From: a virus
Length of the DNA: 46,745 nucleotides
IMG/VR virus record: IMGVR_UViG_3300050015_001029
Span: 1 to 46,745 of that record
Direction: 5' to 3' (one strand)
Shown one piece after another: positions 39,746 to 46,745 of the stretch. The notes beneath the pieces were generated by a model. The model was given only the letters and a program-made list of their open reading frames with translations. It made no database searches and was not told the origin of the DNA. Position 1 is the first letter of the stretch. Every line of letters starts with the position of its first letter. The translations under genes were made by a program, and so were the position numbers.

Positions 39746-40832
39746 TTTACCAGATTTTCTGACAAATAATAATATGTCTTCTGAAGAATTTGAAGTTATA
39801 TTAGTTTCTTTTACTCAAAAAATAGTGGACAGAAGATTTCCGAATGATATTCAAAAAAGAAAGATAAGAATTCATAAAAATAAGAGAATTACTTTTAGCT
39901 GTCCGATTTGTGGTGATTCTATGCAAAGCTCTTGGAAGCAAAGGGGAAATATTATATTAGAGGGAAAGCACAAATATTATTACAAGTGCTTTAATTGCGG
40001 AGAATTCAAGAGAGTTGATCAATTTTTTAAAGATTTTAAAATAGATCTTAGTTTAGATGTTATCTCCTACATTTCAGATAATAAAGGGGATTTTTATACA
40101 TCAGTTGGAGGTAGATATGATATTTCTCTCCTTTTGGATGTTAGTACCATAGAAAAATATGCCATTGATAGAGAAGAGCTTAAATCGAAATTCAATTTAA
40201 TCGAAGTTAAAGAATCTTCTATATGGTCATGGTTAAATAAAAGATTACAATTTGATGCAAAGAAATTTCTCTACAGTGTTGTAGGAAATTATCTCTTAAT
40301 ATTGAATTTAACACCATCTGGTAAAATCCTAGGATTTCAGAAAAGACCATTTCAATCATTCAAAGGAAGTTCCAGATATCTTACATATAGTTTAACAGGA
40401 ATTTATGAATTATTAAAAAAAGAAGAAAAAGTTCCTGATGAAATTGATACTCTTTCTCAGCTATTCGATATTTGTACAATTAATTTTAATCAATCTGTAA
40501 CTGTCTTTGAAGGACCTATGGATTCTTTCCTCTTTCATAACTCAATTGCAAATGGAGGAGCAAATAAGCATTTTCCATTAGATATACCAAGAAGATATTT
40601 TTATGATGATGATAAAACTGGTCGTAATAATGCTCTAAAAAGAATAGAAGAAGGATATTCTATATTCTTATGGGAAAGATTTAAACATGAATATGGTCTT
40701 CCATTTAAACCAGAGAATGACAAAAAATGGGACCTTAATAATGTCATGCTGTGGTTAAAGAACCAGGGGACTCCTGTTCCAATGTGGGATAAATACTTTA
40801 GTAATGATCCAATGGATGCCATTGATTTATAA
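39705..40832 (+). CDS. 61: DNA primase, gp61-like
   Basis: A 375-residue primase. Zinc-binding domain: FSCPICGDSMQSS (about 65-77) and YYKCFNCGEFKR (about 93-104), four Cys. Toprim region: SVTVFEGPMDSFLFHNSIAN (about 263-282; catalytic Glu in EGPMDS) and RRYFYDDDKTGRNNALKRI (Asp pair). T4 gp61 shows the same EGPIDS and LDNE arrangement and is 342 residues. It lays RNA primers on the lagging strand with the gp41 helicase, which is not in the window. Alternative starts are 39717 and 39774; the first part overlaps an endonuclease remnant. Confidence 0.9.
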   Translation: MLDGMEKIANIEFDLPDFLTNNNMSSEEFEVILVSFTQKIVDRRFPNDIQKRKIRIHKNKRITFSCPICGDSMQSSWKQRGNIILEGKHKYYYKCFNCGEFKRVDQFFKDFKIDLSLDVISYISDNKGDFYTSVGGRYDISLLLDVSTIEKYAIDREELKSKFNLIEVKESSIWSWLNKRLQFDAKKFLYSVVGNYLLILNLTPSGKILGFQKRPFQSFKGSSRYLTYSLTGIYELLKKEEKVPDEIDTLSQLFDICTINFNQSVTVFEGPMDSFLFHNSIANGGANKHFPLDIPRRYFYDDDKTGRNNALKRIEEGYSIFLWERFKHEYGLPFKPENDKKWDLNNVMLWLKNQGTPVPMWDKYFSNDPMDAIDL

Positions 40833-40850
40833 CAATAAATAATTATTAAT

Positions 40851-41033
40851 ATGATAAAAGAAATAAAAGTAAATGGCGGATATTTGGTTAAGTTTATTAA
40901 GCCAAATAAAAAATATCCTGTAGATTACACAATTGCTCAGGATGGAAGAAAAATTATGATACCAACATGGGTAAAAGGAATGGACTTAACAGAATCCCAA
41001 ATATTTACTTTGTTTGAAAGAGAACAGTTATGA
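40851..41033 (+). CDS. small hypothetical protein
   Basis: A 60-residue protein with a beta-hairpin start (IKEIKVNGGYLVKFIKPN) and TIAQDGRKIMIPTWVKGMDL. It lies in the replication block 18 nt after primase and overlaps the next small gene by 4 nt (ATGA). No family recognised. Confidence 0.5.
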   Translation: MIKEIKVNGGYLVKFIKPNKKYPVDYTIAQDGRKIMIPTWVKGMDLTESQIFTLFEREQL

Positions 41034-41197
41034 GAACTGGTATAAAATTTAAATTTAACTTTGATGAAGAAATTCCAAATCTTGATTTGAAACTTTCTCC
41101 GCAAAAGAAAAAGAGTCAAAAAAGCAAAATTATTATTCATAAAAAAATAAAAAATGGAAGAAGAGACAGTTCTACAAACAATTCCGAGCTCTTTTGA
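41030..41197 (+). CDS. small basic protein overlapping uvsY
   Basis: ATG at 41030, TGA at 41195-41197: 55 residues, starting RTGIKFKFNFDEEIPNLDL followed by a very basic stretch (PQKKKSQKSKIIIHKKIKNG). ATGA coupling to the upstream gene supports it, but 44 nt at its end overlap uvsY in another frame. It may be a small nucleic-acid-binding peptide; the expressed end may be trivial. Confidence 0.35.
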   Translation: MRTGIKFKFNFDEEIPNLDLKLSPQKKKSQKSKIIIHKKIKNGRRDSSTNNSELF

Positions 41198-41663
41198 TGA
41201 TTTTATCAAAGAAAATCCTCCGGAAAATAAAGAAAGAGATGATACCATGGAAGTTCGTTTTGCTAAGGAAAGAGCAGAATGGACAGTCAAGGTGAATAAT
41301 ATGTCAATAATGATGAGAAAAATTGTTGATACTGCTGAACTTATGACTTCTCTTTATACAGAAAGACAGCGTGCTGTAGAATATTATTATTATCTTATTT
41401 CATTATTATCTAAGATAAGTAAAACTTACAGAAAGCAATTTAGTGAAAAATATGATTTCTATACTTATAAAACCCAAAAAAGATTCCCTAATGAAAGGGT
41501 TAAAGAAATTCAAATTATGACAGACTTAGCGCCTACAGTTTTCTTAAAAGAGCAAATTGAAAATCATTCCAAATTTATAGATCGAACTATTTCTACTCTT
41601 GATAATATTATTTTTGGAATAAAATCCAGAGTTGAAATAGAACAAATTTTAAGAGGAAAATAA
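41154..41663 (+). CDS. uvsY: recombination mediator UvsY
   Basis: A 169-residue helical protein (T4 UvsY: 137). The C-terminal half aligns by eye with T4: LKEQIENHSKFIDRTISTLD and IIFGIKSRVEIEQILRGK against LDFCSGALDAIKSRGFAIKH...FEAGK, in particular the A/GIKSR motif. A longer N-terminal acidic tail is present. UvsY loads UvsX recombinase on gp32-coated ssDNA. As in T4, uvsW follows, though here a homing endonuclease gene is inserted between them. Confidence 0.75.
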   Translation: MEEETVLQTIPSSFDDFIKENPPENKERDDTMEVRFAKERAEWTVKVNNMSIMMRKIVDTAELMTSLYTERQRAVEYYYYLISLLSKISKTYRKQFSEKYDFYTYKTQKRFPNERVKEIQIMTDLAPTVFLKEQIENHSKFIDRTISTLDNIIFGIKSRVEIEQILRGK

Positions 41664-42373
41664 TGAAAGATTTTTATGTATATTTAACAACTAATTTAAT
41701 CACGGAAAAACAATATATCGGAGATCATTTTATAAATCTAAAAGAAAGAAATTATTATATAGGAAGTGGTCAATTATTTTTAAAATCTGTTAGAAAGCAT
41801 AAAAAATATAATTTTTTTAAAGAGATAATTGAATGGTTCGAAACGCGAGAAGAAGCTTTTAATGCACAAGAAAAATATATAAAAATATTCAATACTTTAG
41901 TTCCTAATGGGTATAATCTAAGTCCGAAAGGGGGATTACTTATTAAAGGAGCTTTATCAGGGGAGTCTTTAATAAAAATGAGAGCTGGAGTTTCCAAATC
42001 AAATAAGGGAATGATTGCATGGAATAAAAACAAAAATTTATCTAAGGAACATAAAAAAAATTTAAGTATAGGTCTAAAAGGTAAAAATAAAGGAAAAATA
42101 TTATCGGAGGAAACCAAAAGAAATATGTCTTTAAATTCCCCAAATAGATCTGGAGATAAAAATCCAATGTATGGAAAAAGTCAAAAAAATGAAACTATCC
42201 TTGAAATAAAAAGAAAAAGATTAAAATATAATAATATTAGTTTATCTAAAGAAACTCTTTTAGAAATAAAAGGATTATATAAAAAAATATCAAATGTGGA
42301 AATTTCTAAGAGATATAATCTAAAATATATGACAGTGAGAAATATAATTAAGGGAAAATATGACTGGATATGA
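41663..42373 (+). CDS. GIY-YIG homing endonuclease between uvsY and uvsW
   Basis: A 236-residue protein. GIY-YIG core: FYVYLTTNLITEKQYIGDHF (about 4-23), YYIGSGQLFLKSVRKHKKYN and NAQEKYIKIFNTL. NUMOD3-type repeats follow (GKNKGKILSEETKRNMSLNS; GDKNPMYGKS) and the end has a helix-turn-helix-like segment (LLEIKGLYKKISNVEISKRY then NLKYMTVRNIIKG). The gene is wedged between uvsY and uvsW with 1-nt and 4-nt overlaps, so it is translated with them without breaking either. Confidence 0.85.
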   Translation: MKDFYVYLTTNLITEKQYIGDHFINLKERNYYIGSGQLFLKSVRKHKKYNFFKEIIEWFETREEAFNAQEKYIKIFNTLVPNGYNLSPKGGLLIKGALSGESLIKMRAGVSKSNKGMIAWNKNKNLSKEHKKNLSIGLKGKNKGKILSEETKRNMSLNSPNRSGDKNPMYGKSQKNETILEIKRKRLKYNNISLSKETLLEIKGLYKKISNVEISKRYNLKYMTVRNIIKGKYDWI

Positions 42374-43911
42374 AATTCAAAATAAGTGAAGATAAAAAAT
42401 TTTTAATTTTAGATGATTGTACAGAATTAGAATACTCTCAACTTGAGTCTAGTTTTACAAAAAAAGTAGATAATTGGTTTATTATAAAGCGTAAGATTCC
42501 GAACTGGGATGGAGAAATTAAATTTATTGATCGTTATAATAGAATTCCGATAGGTCTTTACGGGGAAGTAAGAAATCTCAGTAAAAAATATTTTTTTCCT
42601 CTTTTTATTGATGGTGCTGAGATTCTTACGGATAAAGAATTTACTGAAGAAGATTTTTCAAATTGGAGAAATGATTTTTTTCCAGATCCAGATGAGTTCG
42701 GTTTAAGAGATTATCAAATTGAGGCTTGCTTAAAGGCTCTTAAGTTTCGTTTTTGCATTGAAGAAATATCTACCTCAGGGGGAAAGACTATCATAGCTTA
42801 TGCGATTTTTCGTTATCTTTTTGATAGAAAGAAAATTAAAAAGATGCTTTATGTTGTTCCCAATATTGATTTAGTAACTCAGACTCAGGAAAAATTTTAT
42901 GAATATGAATCGAAGGTAAATGATAACTCCCCACCTTGGAAAAGCCAGTGTGTTTATTCAGGAGCCGGAAAAGAAAAAACTGATGTAGATATTGTTTTTG
43001 GAACTTATCAGAGTTTAGTAAAAAGACCCGTTGAATATTTTGCTCAATTTGATTCTGTTTTAATAGATGAAACTCATCATGCTAAAGCAGATTCTATTAA
43101 AAATATTATTGTTAAATGCTATAATGCTCTATATTATAAAATAGGATTAACAGGAACTCTTCCAAAAGAAGGAACTTGCAGTTCATTTACTATTCAAGCA
43201 TATTTGGGTCCAAAAGTATTTGTTTTAGGATCTTTTGAGCTTATTGAAGCCGGTAATGCAACCCCGGTAAATGTAATATGCATCGAATTAGATTATCTTT
43301 CTTCAGAAAAGAAAAAGGATCTTTATTTATTGAGGGATGTTAAAGCAGATGAAAAAGATGGTGCAAAACTTTTAAACCTTGAAAAAGAACTTGCTAGAAA
43401 TGATAGAAAAAGATTGGTCTATATTTGTGAAATGATAACAAAAACTAAGAAAAATACCCTTGTTTTATTTGCAGATGTTAAACATGAATATGGAAGAAAA
43501 ATTTATGATTGGTTAAGAGAAAATTCAAGTAAGAATGTTTATTATATTGATGGTAATACTAAAATTGTCAATAGGGATTTTTATAAAGAAAAAATGGAGC
43601 ATGAAGAAGATACTGTACTTGTTGCATCTACGGGAACATTTTCAGAAGGAATTGATCTTCCAAATATCCACAATCTTTTCATAACAGAGTCTCATAAATC
43701 AGAAATTATAATCAGACAGATGCTTGGAAGACCAATGAGGTTAAGAGAAGGAAAAGATCAAGTAGTAGTTATAGATTTTAGTGATAACTATTTTTGGAAT
43801 GGTGTAAATCGCTTTCAAAGGAAGAATTATCTCATGAGACATGCTGCAGAAAGAGAAAAAACTTATAAAGATAAGAAATTTCCGTTTAAAAAATTCAAAG
43901 TCCGGCTTTAA
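42370..43911 (+). CDS. uvsW: UvsW-like helicase
   Basis: A 513-residue superfamily-2 helicase (T4 UvsW: 503). Motifs in order: Q-like FGLRDYQIEACL (about 113-124), I STSGGKTIIAYA (about 138-149), Ia VVPNIDLVTQTQ, II VLIDETHHAK (DETH box, about 230-239), III GLTGTLP, V STGTFSEGIDLP and VI IIRQMLGRPMRL. UvsW unwinds D-loops, reverses forks and moves T4 from origin- to recombination-dependent replication. The start codon overlaps the endonuclease stop (ATGA) and a strong terminator follows. Confidence 0.9.
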   Translation: MKFKISEDKKFLILDDCTELEYSQLESSFTKKVDNWFIIKRKIPNWDGEIKFIDRYNRIPIGLYGEVRNLSKKYFFPLFIDGAEILTDKEFTEEDFSNWRNDFFPDPDEFGLRDYQIEACLKALKFRFCIEEISTSGGKTIIAYAIFRYLFDRKKIKKMLYVVPNIDLVTQTQEKFYEYESKVNDNSPPWKSQCVYSGAGKEKTDVDIVFGTYQSLVKRPVEYFAQFDSVLIDETHHAKADSIKNIIVKCYNALYYKIGLTGTLPKEGTCSSFTIQAYLGPKVFVLGSFELIEAGNATPVNVICIELDYLSSEKKKDLYLLRDVKADEKDGAKLLNLEKELARNDRKRLVYICEMITKTKKNTLVLFADVKHEYGRKIYDWLRENSSKNVYYIDGNTKIVNRDFYKEKMEHEEDTVLVASTGTFSEGIDLPNIHNLFITESHKSEIIIRQMLGRPMRLREGKDQVVVIDFSDNYFWNGVNRFQRKNYLMRHAAEREKTYKDKKFPFKKFKVRL

Positions 43912-43924
43912 CCGGACTTTTTTG
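43898..43924 (+). terminator. rho-independent terminator after uvsW
   Basis: AAGTCCGG, loop CTTTAA (contains the stop codon), CCGGACTT, then TTTTT. A GTGAATAAATAA late-promoter-like sequence follows at once. Confidence 0.9.
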
Positions 43925-43938
43925 TGAATAAATAACAT

Positions 43939-44418
43939 ATGAAAGCTAGTTTTGTATCGGAACGTTTAGAGCATTTTCAGCGAGGAAGGGATCCTTATGA
44001 CTCTTTAAACATTGGAGATGTTGAAAAAAGAAAAGTAGTTATAGATGTTTCTAAAAATAAGGAATTAGCCTCTCTCAAAAAATTTGGAATAAAAACCCTT
44101 CTTAAAACTAAAAATGCTCATGGTGGCATTGTCTATATTTGGAATGCTACAGATACAGCTTTTATAGGCATAGGTTATTTAGATGGGAATTGGTCTTTGG
44201 GATTATGGGGAGCCTTTGGAAGTTCCAAAGGTGACAATAGTATAGGAGTTAAAGATGAGACCTGGGATGCATTACTGAATACTTCTGAATTTGAAGATTA
44301 TGTAGATGAAATAAAAGATAATAAGTTTATAGATTCTAGCAATTGGGATTTGCAAACTACCAAAGATATTTATAATTATTTTAATTATAATGTTACAAAA
44401 GGATATCCAAATAAATAA
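43939..44418 (+). CDS. tagged protein (SERLEHFQRGRDP)
   Basis: A 159-residue protein starting SFVSERLEHFQRGRDPYDSL followed by NIGDVEKRK, a full bipartite tag. The body looks folded: KKFGIKTLLKTKNAHGGIVY, WNATDTAFIGIGYLDGNWSL and GLWGAFGSSKGD, alternating hydrophobic strands. No family recognised. It begins a unit after the uvsW terminator, with a weak late-promoter match upstream. Confidence 0.6.
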   Translation: MKASFVSERLEHFQRGRDPYDSLNIGDVEKRKVVIDVSKNKELASLKKFGIKTLLKTKNAHGGIVYIWNATDTAFIGIGYLDGNWSLGLWGAFGSSKGDNSIGVKDETWDALLNTSEFEDYVDEIKDNKFIDSSNWDLQTTKDIYNYFNYNVTKGYPNK

Positions 44419-44425
44419 TATAAAA

Positions 44426-45886
44426 ATGAATAATCCATTAGAAGACCCAGGCGTTATTGTTTTAGAAAATGAACCATCTGATCCCGCAAAGAAACATACC
44501 TATAAAGCTATTATTATAAGAAAACATTCAGATAGTGAAAAATCTTATGAAAGAGGTTTTGATGGTGCTTGGATACTTAAAATTGTAGGAATTTATGATG
44601 AAGGCCCTGATATAACTCCAGGACAATGGTATCTTGATACTCTTTTAGGATATGATGATTATGGTAAAAAGATGGGGGATTTCATCTATATAGATGCTGG
44701 TCAGCATTGGGGCGTAGGAAATATGATTGCAGTTCTTAAAGAAGCTGAAGAAATAGCTTATGGAAAAATGGATGAATCTCTTAATGAAGGAGCTGTTAAA
44801 GAACTTTTATTAAAAGGGCCAGGACAAGAGCCATTTATTAATTGGATATCTCAAAATACCCCTCTTACAATTCCGGTTCTCAGAAATTTTGCAAAAGAAA
44901 ATGAAATGACCCTGACTGAATTGCAAGCTTTAGCTACTCTTTATATGGAAGAAGCTTCAATGGAAGAAATAGAGATATTAGATCATTTAGTTATGACAAT
45001 TATGGAGGGTAAGCAAGAAGGAGAAATAGATGAAGCTTTTGAAGACAAATATGCTCATATTCCAAATCAATTGCGTAATTGGTATCAAAAACCAGAGAAT
45101 CAATCAGGATATAAAGAAGAAAAGGTTAGGATTCCCAGAAAGAAAAAACCTACAAAGAAAGCAATAGAAAAAATGGAAAATCTCGAAGATGAAATAGAGG
45201 GTCTTAGATATGAATTGCAATCTGTTTTAAGTGATCAAAGAAACAGGGATAATGAATCAGAAGAATATAGTTCCGAAATTATTAATACTTATGGAGAAGA
45301 AATTTTAGATCTTTTGAATTCGGGGGTTTCTGATAAAGAAAAAATAGAATTAATGAAGGAATGGAATCTTAATCAAGATGAAAAATCCAAAGAAATTAAA
45401 AAACCCGGGAGCTTAATTCAAGAACATAACTATTATTATAACAATGAACAAGATAAGGAGGAAGGGGAAATAGAAAAACAAATCAAACAAAAAGAAGAGG
45501 AACTTGAAAAGCTTGGAAGCGTATATGAATCTTTGAATGAAGGGGTTTCTCATAGAATCAATTTTAAACGTTTCGAAGAAGAAATACTTAAACCTCTTGC
45601 TGAAGAGTTAGGAGTCGATTTTAAAATAGGTAAGGTAGGCAGAGTCGAATCTATAGGTAAAAGAATTACTGAAAGATATTATGCTATTGGATCTTTAACT
45701 ATTTTAGTTAGAGATATTAAAAGACTTGGTATCTCAGGAGAGGATATTGAACCATGGATTGTAGACCCGAAGAAAACTACAAAAGGCCTCAGATTTGGTT
45801 CAGATTGGGGTTCATATAAAGGATTTAGGGATCAGGTTAAGGATTTTTTAGGGCCAAAAATAGAAAACATAAAAAAGGAGCCTTAA
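44426..45886 (+). CDS. large protein with two internal SLNEG tags
   Basis: A 486-residue protein from ATG at 44426 (an ATG at 44390 lies inside the previous gene). Domain 1 (about 1-110) contains HTYKAIIIRKHSDSEKSYER and TPGQWYLDTLLGYDDYGKKM. Then KMDESLNEGAVKELLL, a helical acidic section, a coiled coil (KAIEKMENLEDEIEGLRYEL), a second VYESLNEGVSHRINFKRFEE, and a final domain (about 390-486) with VDFKIGKVGRVESIGKRITE. The two SLNEG tags separate the domains as linkers. SLNE followed by G fits L-x-E prohead protease cleavage, so the product might be cut into three pieces. Function unknown. Confidence 0.55.
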   Translation: MNNPLEDPGVIVLENEPSDPAKKHTYKAIIIRKHSDSEKSYERGFDGAWILKIVGIYDEGPDITPGQWYLDTLLGYDDYGKKMGDFIYIDAGQHWGVGNMIAVLKEAEEIAYGKMDESLNEGAVKELLLKGPGQEPFINWISQNTPLTIPVLRNFAKENEMTLTELQALATLYMEEASMEEIEILDHLVMTIMEGKQEGEIDEAFEDKYAHIPNQLRNWYQKPENQSGYKEEKVRIPRKKKPTKKAIEKMENLEDEIEGLRYELQSVLSDQRNRDNESEEYSSEIINTYGEEILDLLNSGVSDKEKIELMKEWNLNQDEKSKEIKKPGSLIQEHNYYYNNEQDKEEGEIEKQIKQKEEELEKLGSVYESLNEGVSHRINFKRFEEEILKPLAEELGVDFKIGKVGRVESIGKRITERYYAIGSLTILVRDIKRLGISGEDIEPWIVDPKKTTKGLRFGSDWGSYKGFRDQVKDFLGPKIENIKKEP

Positions 45887-45899
45887 GCTCCTTTTATTA
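45873..45899. terminator. bidirectional terminator
   Basis: AAAAGGAGC, loop CTTAA, GCTCCTTTT, between the convergent genes ending at 45886 and 45897. A/T runs on both sides allow function in either direction. Confidence 0.85.
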
Positions 45900-46709
45900 T
45901 TTTTTACTACTCCGTACCCGGTCAGATCTGATCCATGATAAATTTACATAAACTGTATCATTTATAGGAGCAGGAAAAAGTTGCTGAAAGGTCACCCCTG
46001 AAGAAGCTTCTTGCGAACAAAGAATTACTGAAAGATAGGAATAAATTTTATTATCATTTTGAAATCCGATTTCTAAATATTTATATCCTTCAAATATATA
46101 AGGGTATCTCCAACAAATATATTGTCCCTTTTTAGTGAACCATGTATAATTAGATGAAAATCTTGGATCCCCCTCCCCTTGATAATATTGAAATTTTTTC
46201 AAATAAACACTATCAATTTTCTCAAATACCTTATCAATATAATTCCACCCACCATCAATATTATTTACAATTTTAAAGACAACCCCTGCTGGATCATAAG
46301 TATATTCTTCAATTAAAAGTATATTATTGGTGACAGGCTGAGCACTTATACTTGTTGCTTGTCCTCCTGATGGTGTTTGTAGAAGATTATCAACAGGTTT
46401 CGTATAGCTAATATTTATATTATCGCTAAAGATTATTGCACTTGATAAAAATAAGCAAATCTTTTCATCTTTAATAGTGACTGAATCAATATTTCTGTTT
46501 ACAAAATTAACTTGTACATTAAAAGCAGAAATTTCAGATACTATATTAGCTAAATTCATGCTATATGTCATTTCTATTATAGTAGGTGTTGCATCATTTA
46601 CAATAGATCCGATATAAAGTGGGGTTTCGATATTATCCAGATCTTCAATTTTTTTACAAGATCCGAAACATAAAATAATCAGGGATAAGAATAAAATAGT
46701 AGTTTTCAT
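45897..46709 (-). CDS. Bacteroidota-type lipoprotein with Ig-like domain
   Basis: A 270-residue lipoprotein: signal peptide with lipobox ILCFGSCKK (Cys at about 18). Residues about 35-125 resemble a bacterial SwmB/Ig-like domain: TPTIIEMTYSMNLANI, SVTIKDEKICLFLSSAI, INISYTKPVDNLLQTPSGGQ, ending SAQPVTNN. The C-terminal part has aromatic residues (WFTKKGQYICWRYPYIFEGY) without known fold. Probably exported and outer-membrane anchored in the host. It is like a host surface gene, perhaps altering the infected cell. The AT-rich region 46710-46745 upstream is cut by the window edge. Confidence 0.65.
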   Translation of the reverse strand: MKTTILFLSLIILCFGSCKKIEDLDNIETPLYIGSIVNDATPTIIEMTYSMNLANIVSEISAFNVQVNFVNRNIDSVTIKDEKICLFLSSAIIFSDNINISYTKPVDNLLQTPSGGQATSISAQPVTNNILLIEEYTYDPAGVVFKIVNNIDGGWNYIDKVFEKIDSVYLKKFQYYQGEGDPRFSSNYTWFTKKGQYICWRYPYIFEGYKYLEIGFQNDNKIYSYLSVILCSQEASSGVTFQQLFPAPINDTVYVNLSWIRSDRVRSSKK

Positions 46710-46745
46710 AATTTAATTTTAAATTATTTTTTATTATACAAATAT

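Overview
This window is a stretch of an AT-rich (roughly 30% GC), T4-related myovirus genome whose host is probably a member of the Bacteroidota. The phage assignment rests on recognisable T4-type genes in T4-like order: neck gp14-like, small terminase gp16, large terminase gp17, tail sheath gp18, tail tube gp19; later a gp26-like baseplate protein, a gp51-like frame-overlapping partner and a tape-measure-like protein; and a replication/recombination block of gp32, primase, UvsY and UvsW. The host assignment is an inference from four things: the near absence of Shine-Dalgarno sequences (starts are preceded by A/T runs), a TAnnTTTG promoter element, Bacteroidota-style lipoproteins, and PEGA and MauE/DoxX-thioredoxin proteins. 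No integrase, tRNA or CRISPR array was seen.

Layout. 1-7.9 kb: neck, packaging and tail genes on the plus strand. 7.9-9.7 kb: small accessory genes, including a four-cysteine peptide next to a methyltransferase. 9.7-13.5 kb: baseplate and tape measure. 13.5-17.0 kb: thymidylate synthase plus a mobile cluster with two GIY-YIG endonucleases and a second, diverged thyA 3' piece. 17.0-20.3 kb: glycosyltransferase and two minus-strand virion-type genes. 20.4-26.0 kb: a minus-strand island of membrane, lipoprotein, PEGA and thiol-redox genes that look host-derived. 26.1-33.2 kb: tail-tube-like protein, RuvC-like nuclease, HAD phosphatase, GH25 lysozyme, a GNAT-2H phosphoesterase fusion and a double ADP-ribosyltransferase. 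33.2-38.3 kb: nucleotidyltransferases, a ligase-like protein, thioredoxin and small tagged proteins. 38.4-43.9 kb: replication and recombination genes interrupted by homing endonucleases. 43.9-46.7 kb: tagged proteins and a lipoprotein.

The feature I find most unusual is a recurring peptide tag (FESLEEF / SLNEG / WLNES, often followed by FERGxDPxxSMxIGD) at the start of, or between domains in, about a dozen otherwise unrelated proteins on both strands. Many copies contain L-x-E, the cleavage motif of the T4 prohead protease gp21. I infer that these proteins may be capsid-targeted and packaged for injection. One of them carries two ADP-ribosyltransferase-like domains, as T4 Alt carries one.

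Regulation is partly visible: T4-type late promoters (TATAAATA), a second recurring promoter-like element (TTTTTG...TATAATA...AGATAAAT), and hairpin-plus-T-run terminators that often sit directly before a promoter. Two probable frameshift sites are present, one joining the gp26-like and gp51-like frames and one at an A7 run in a membrane-protein gene.
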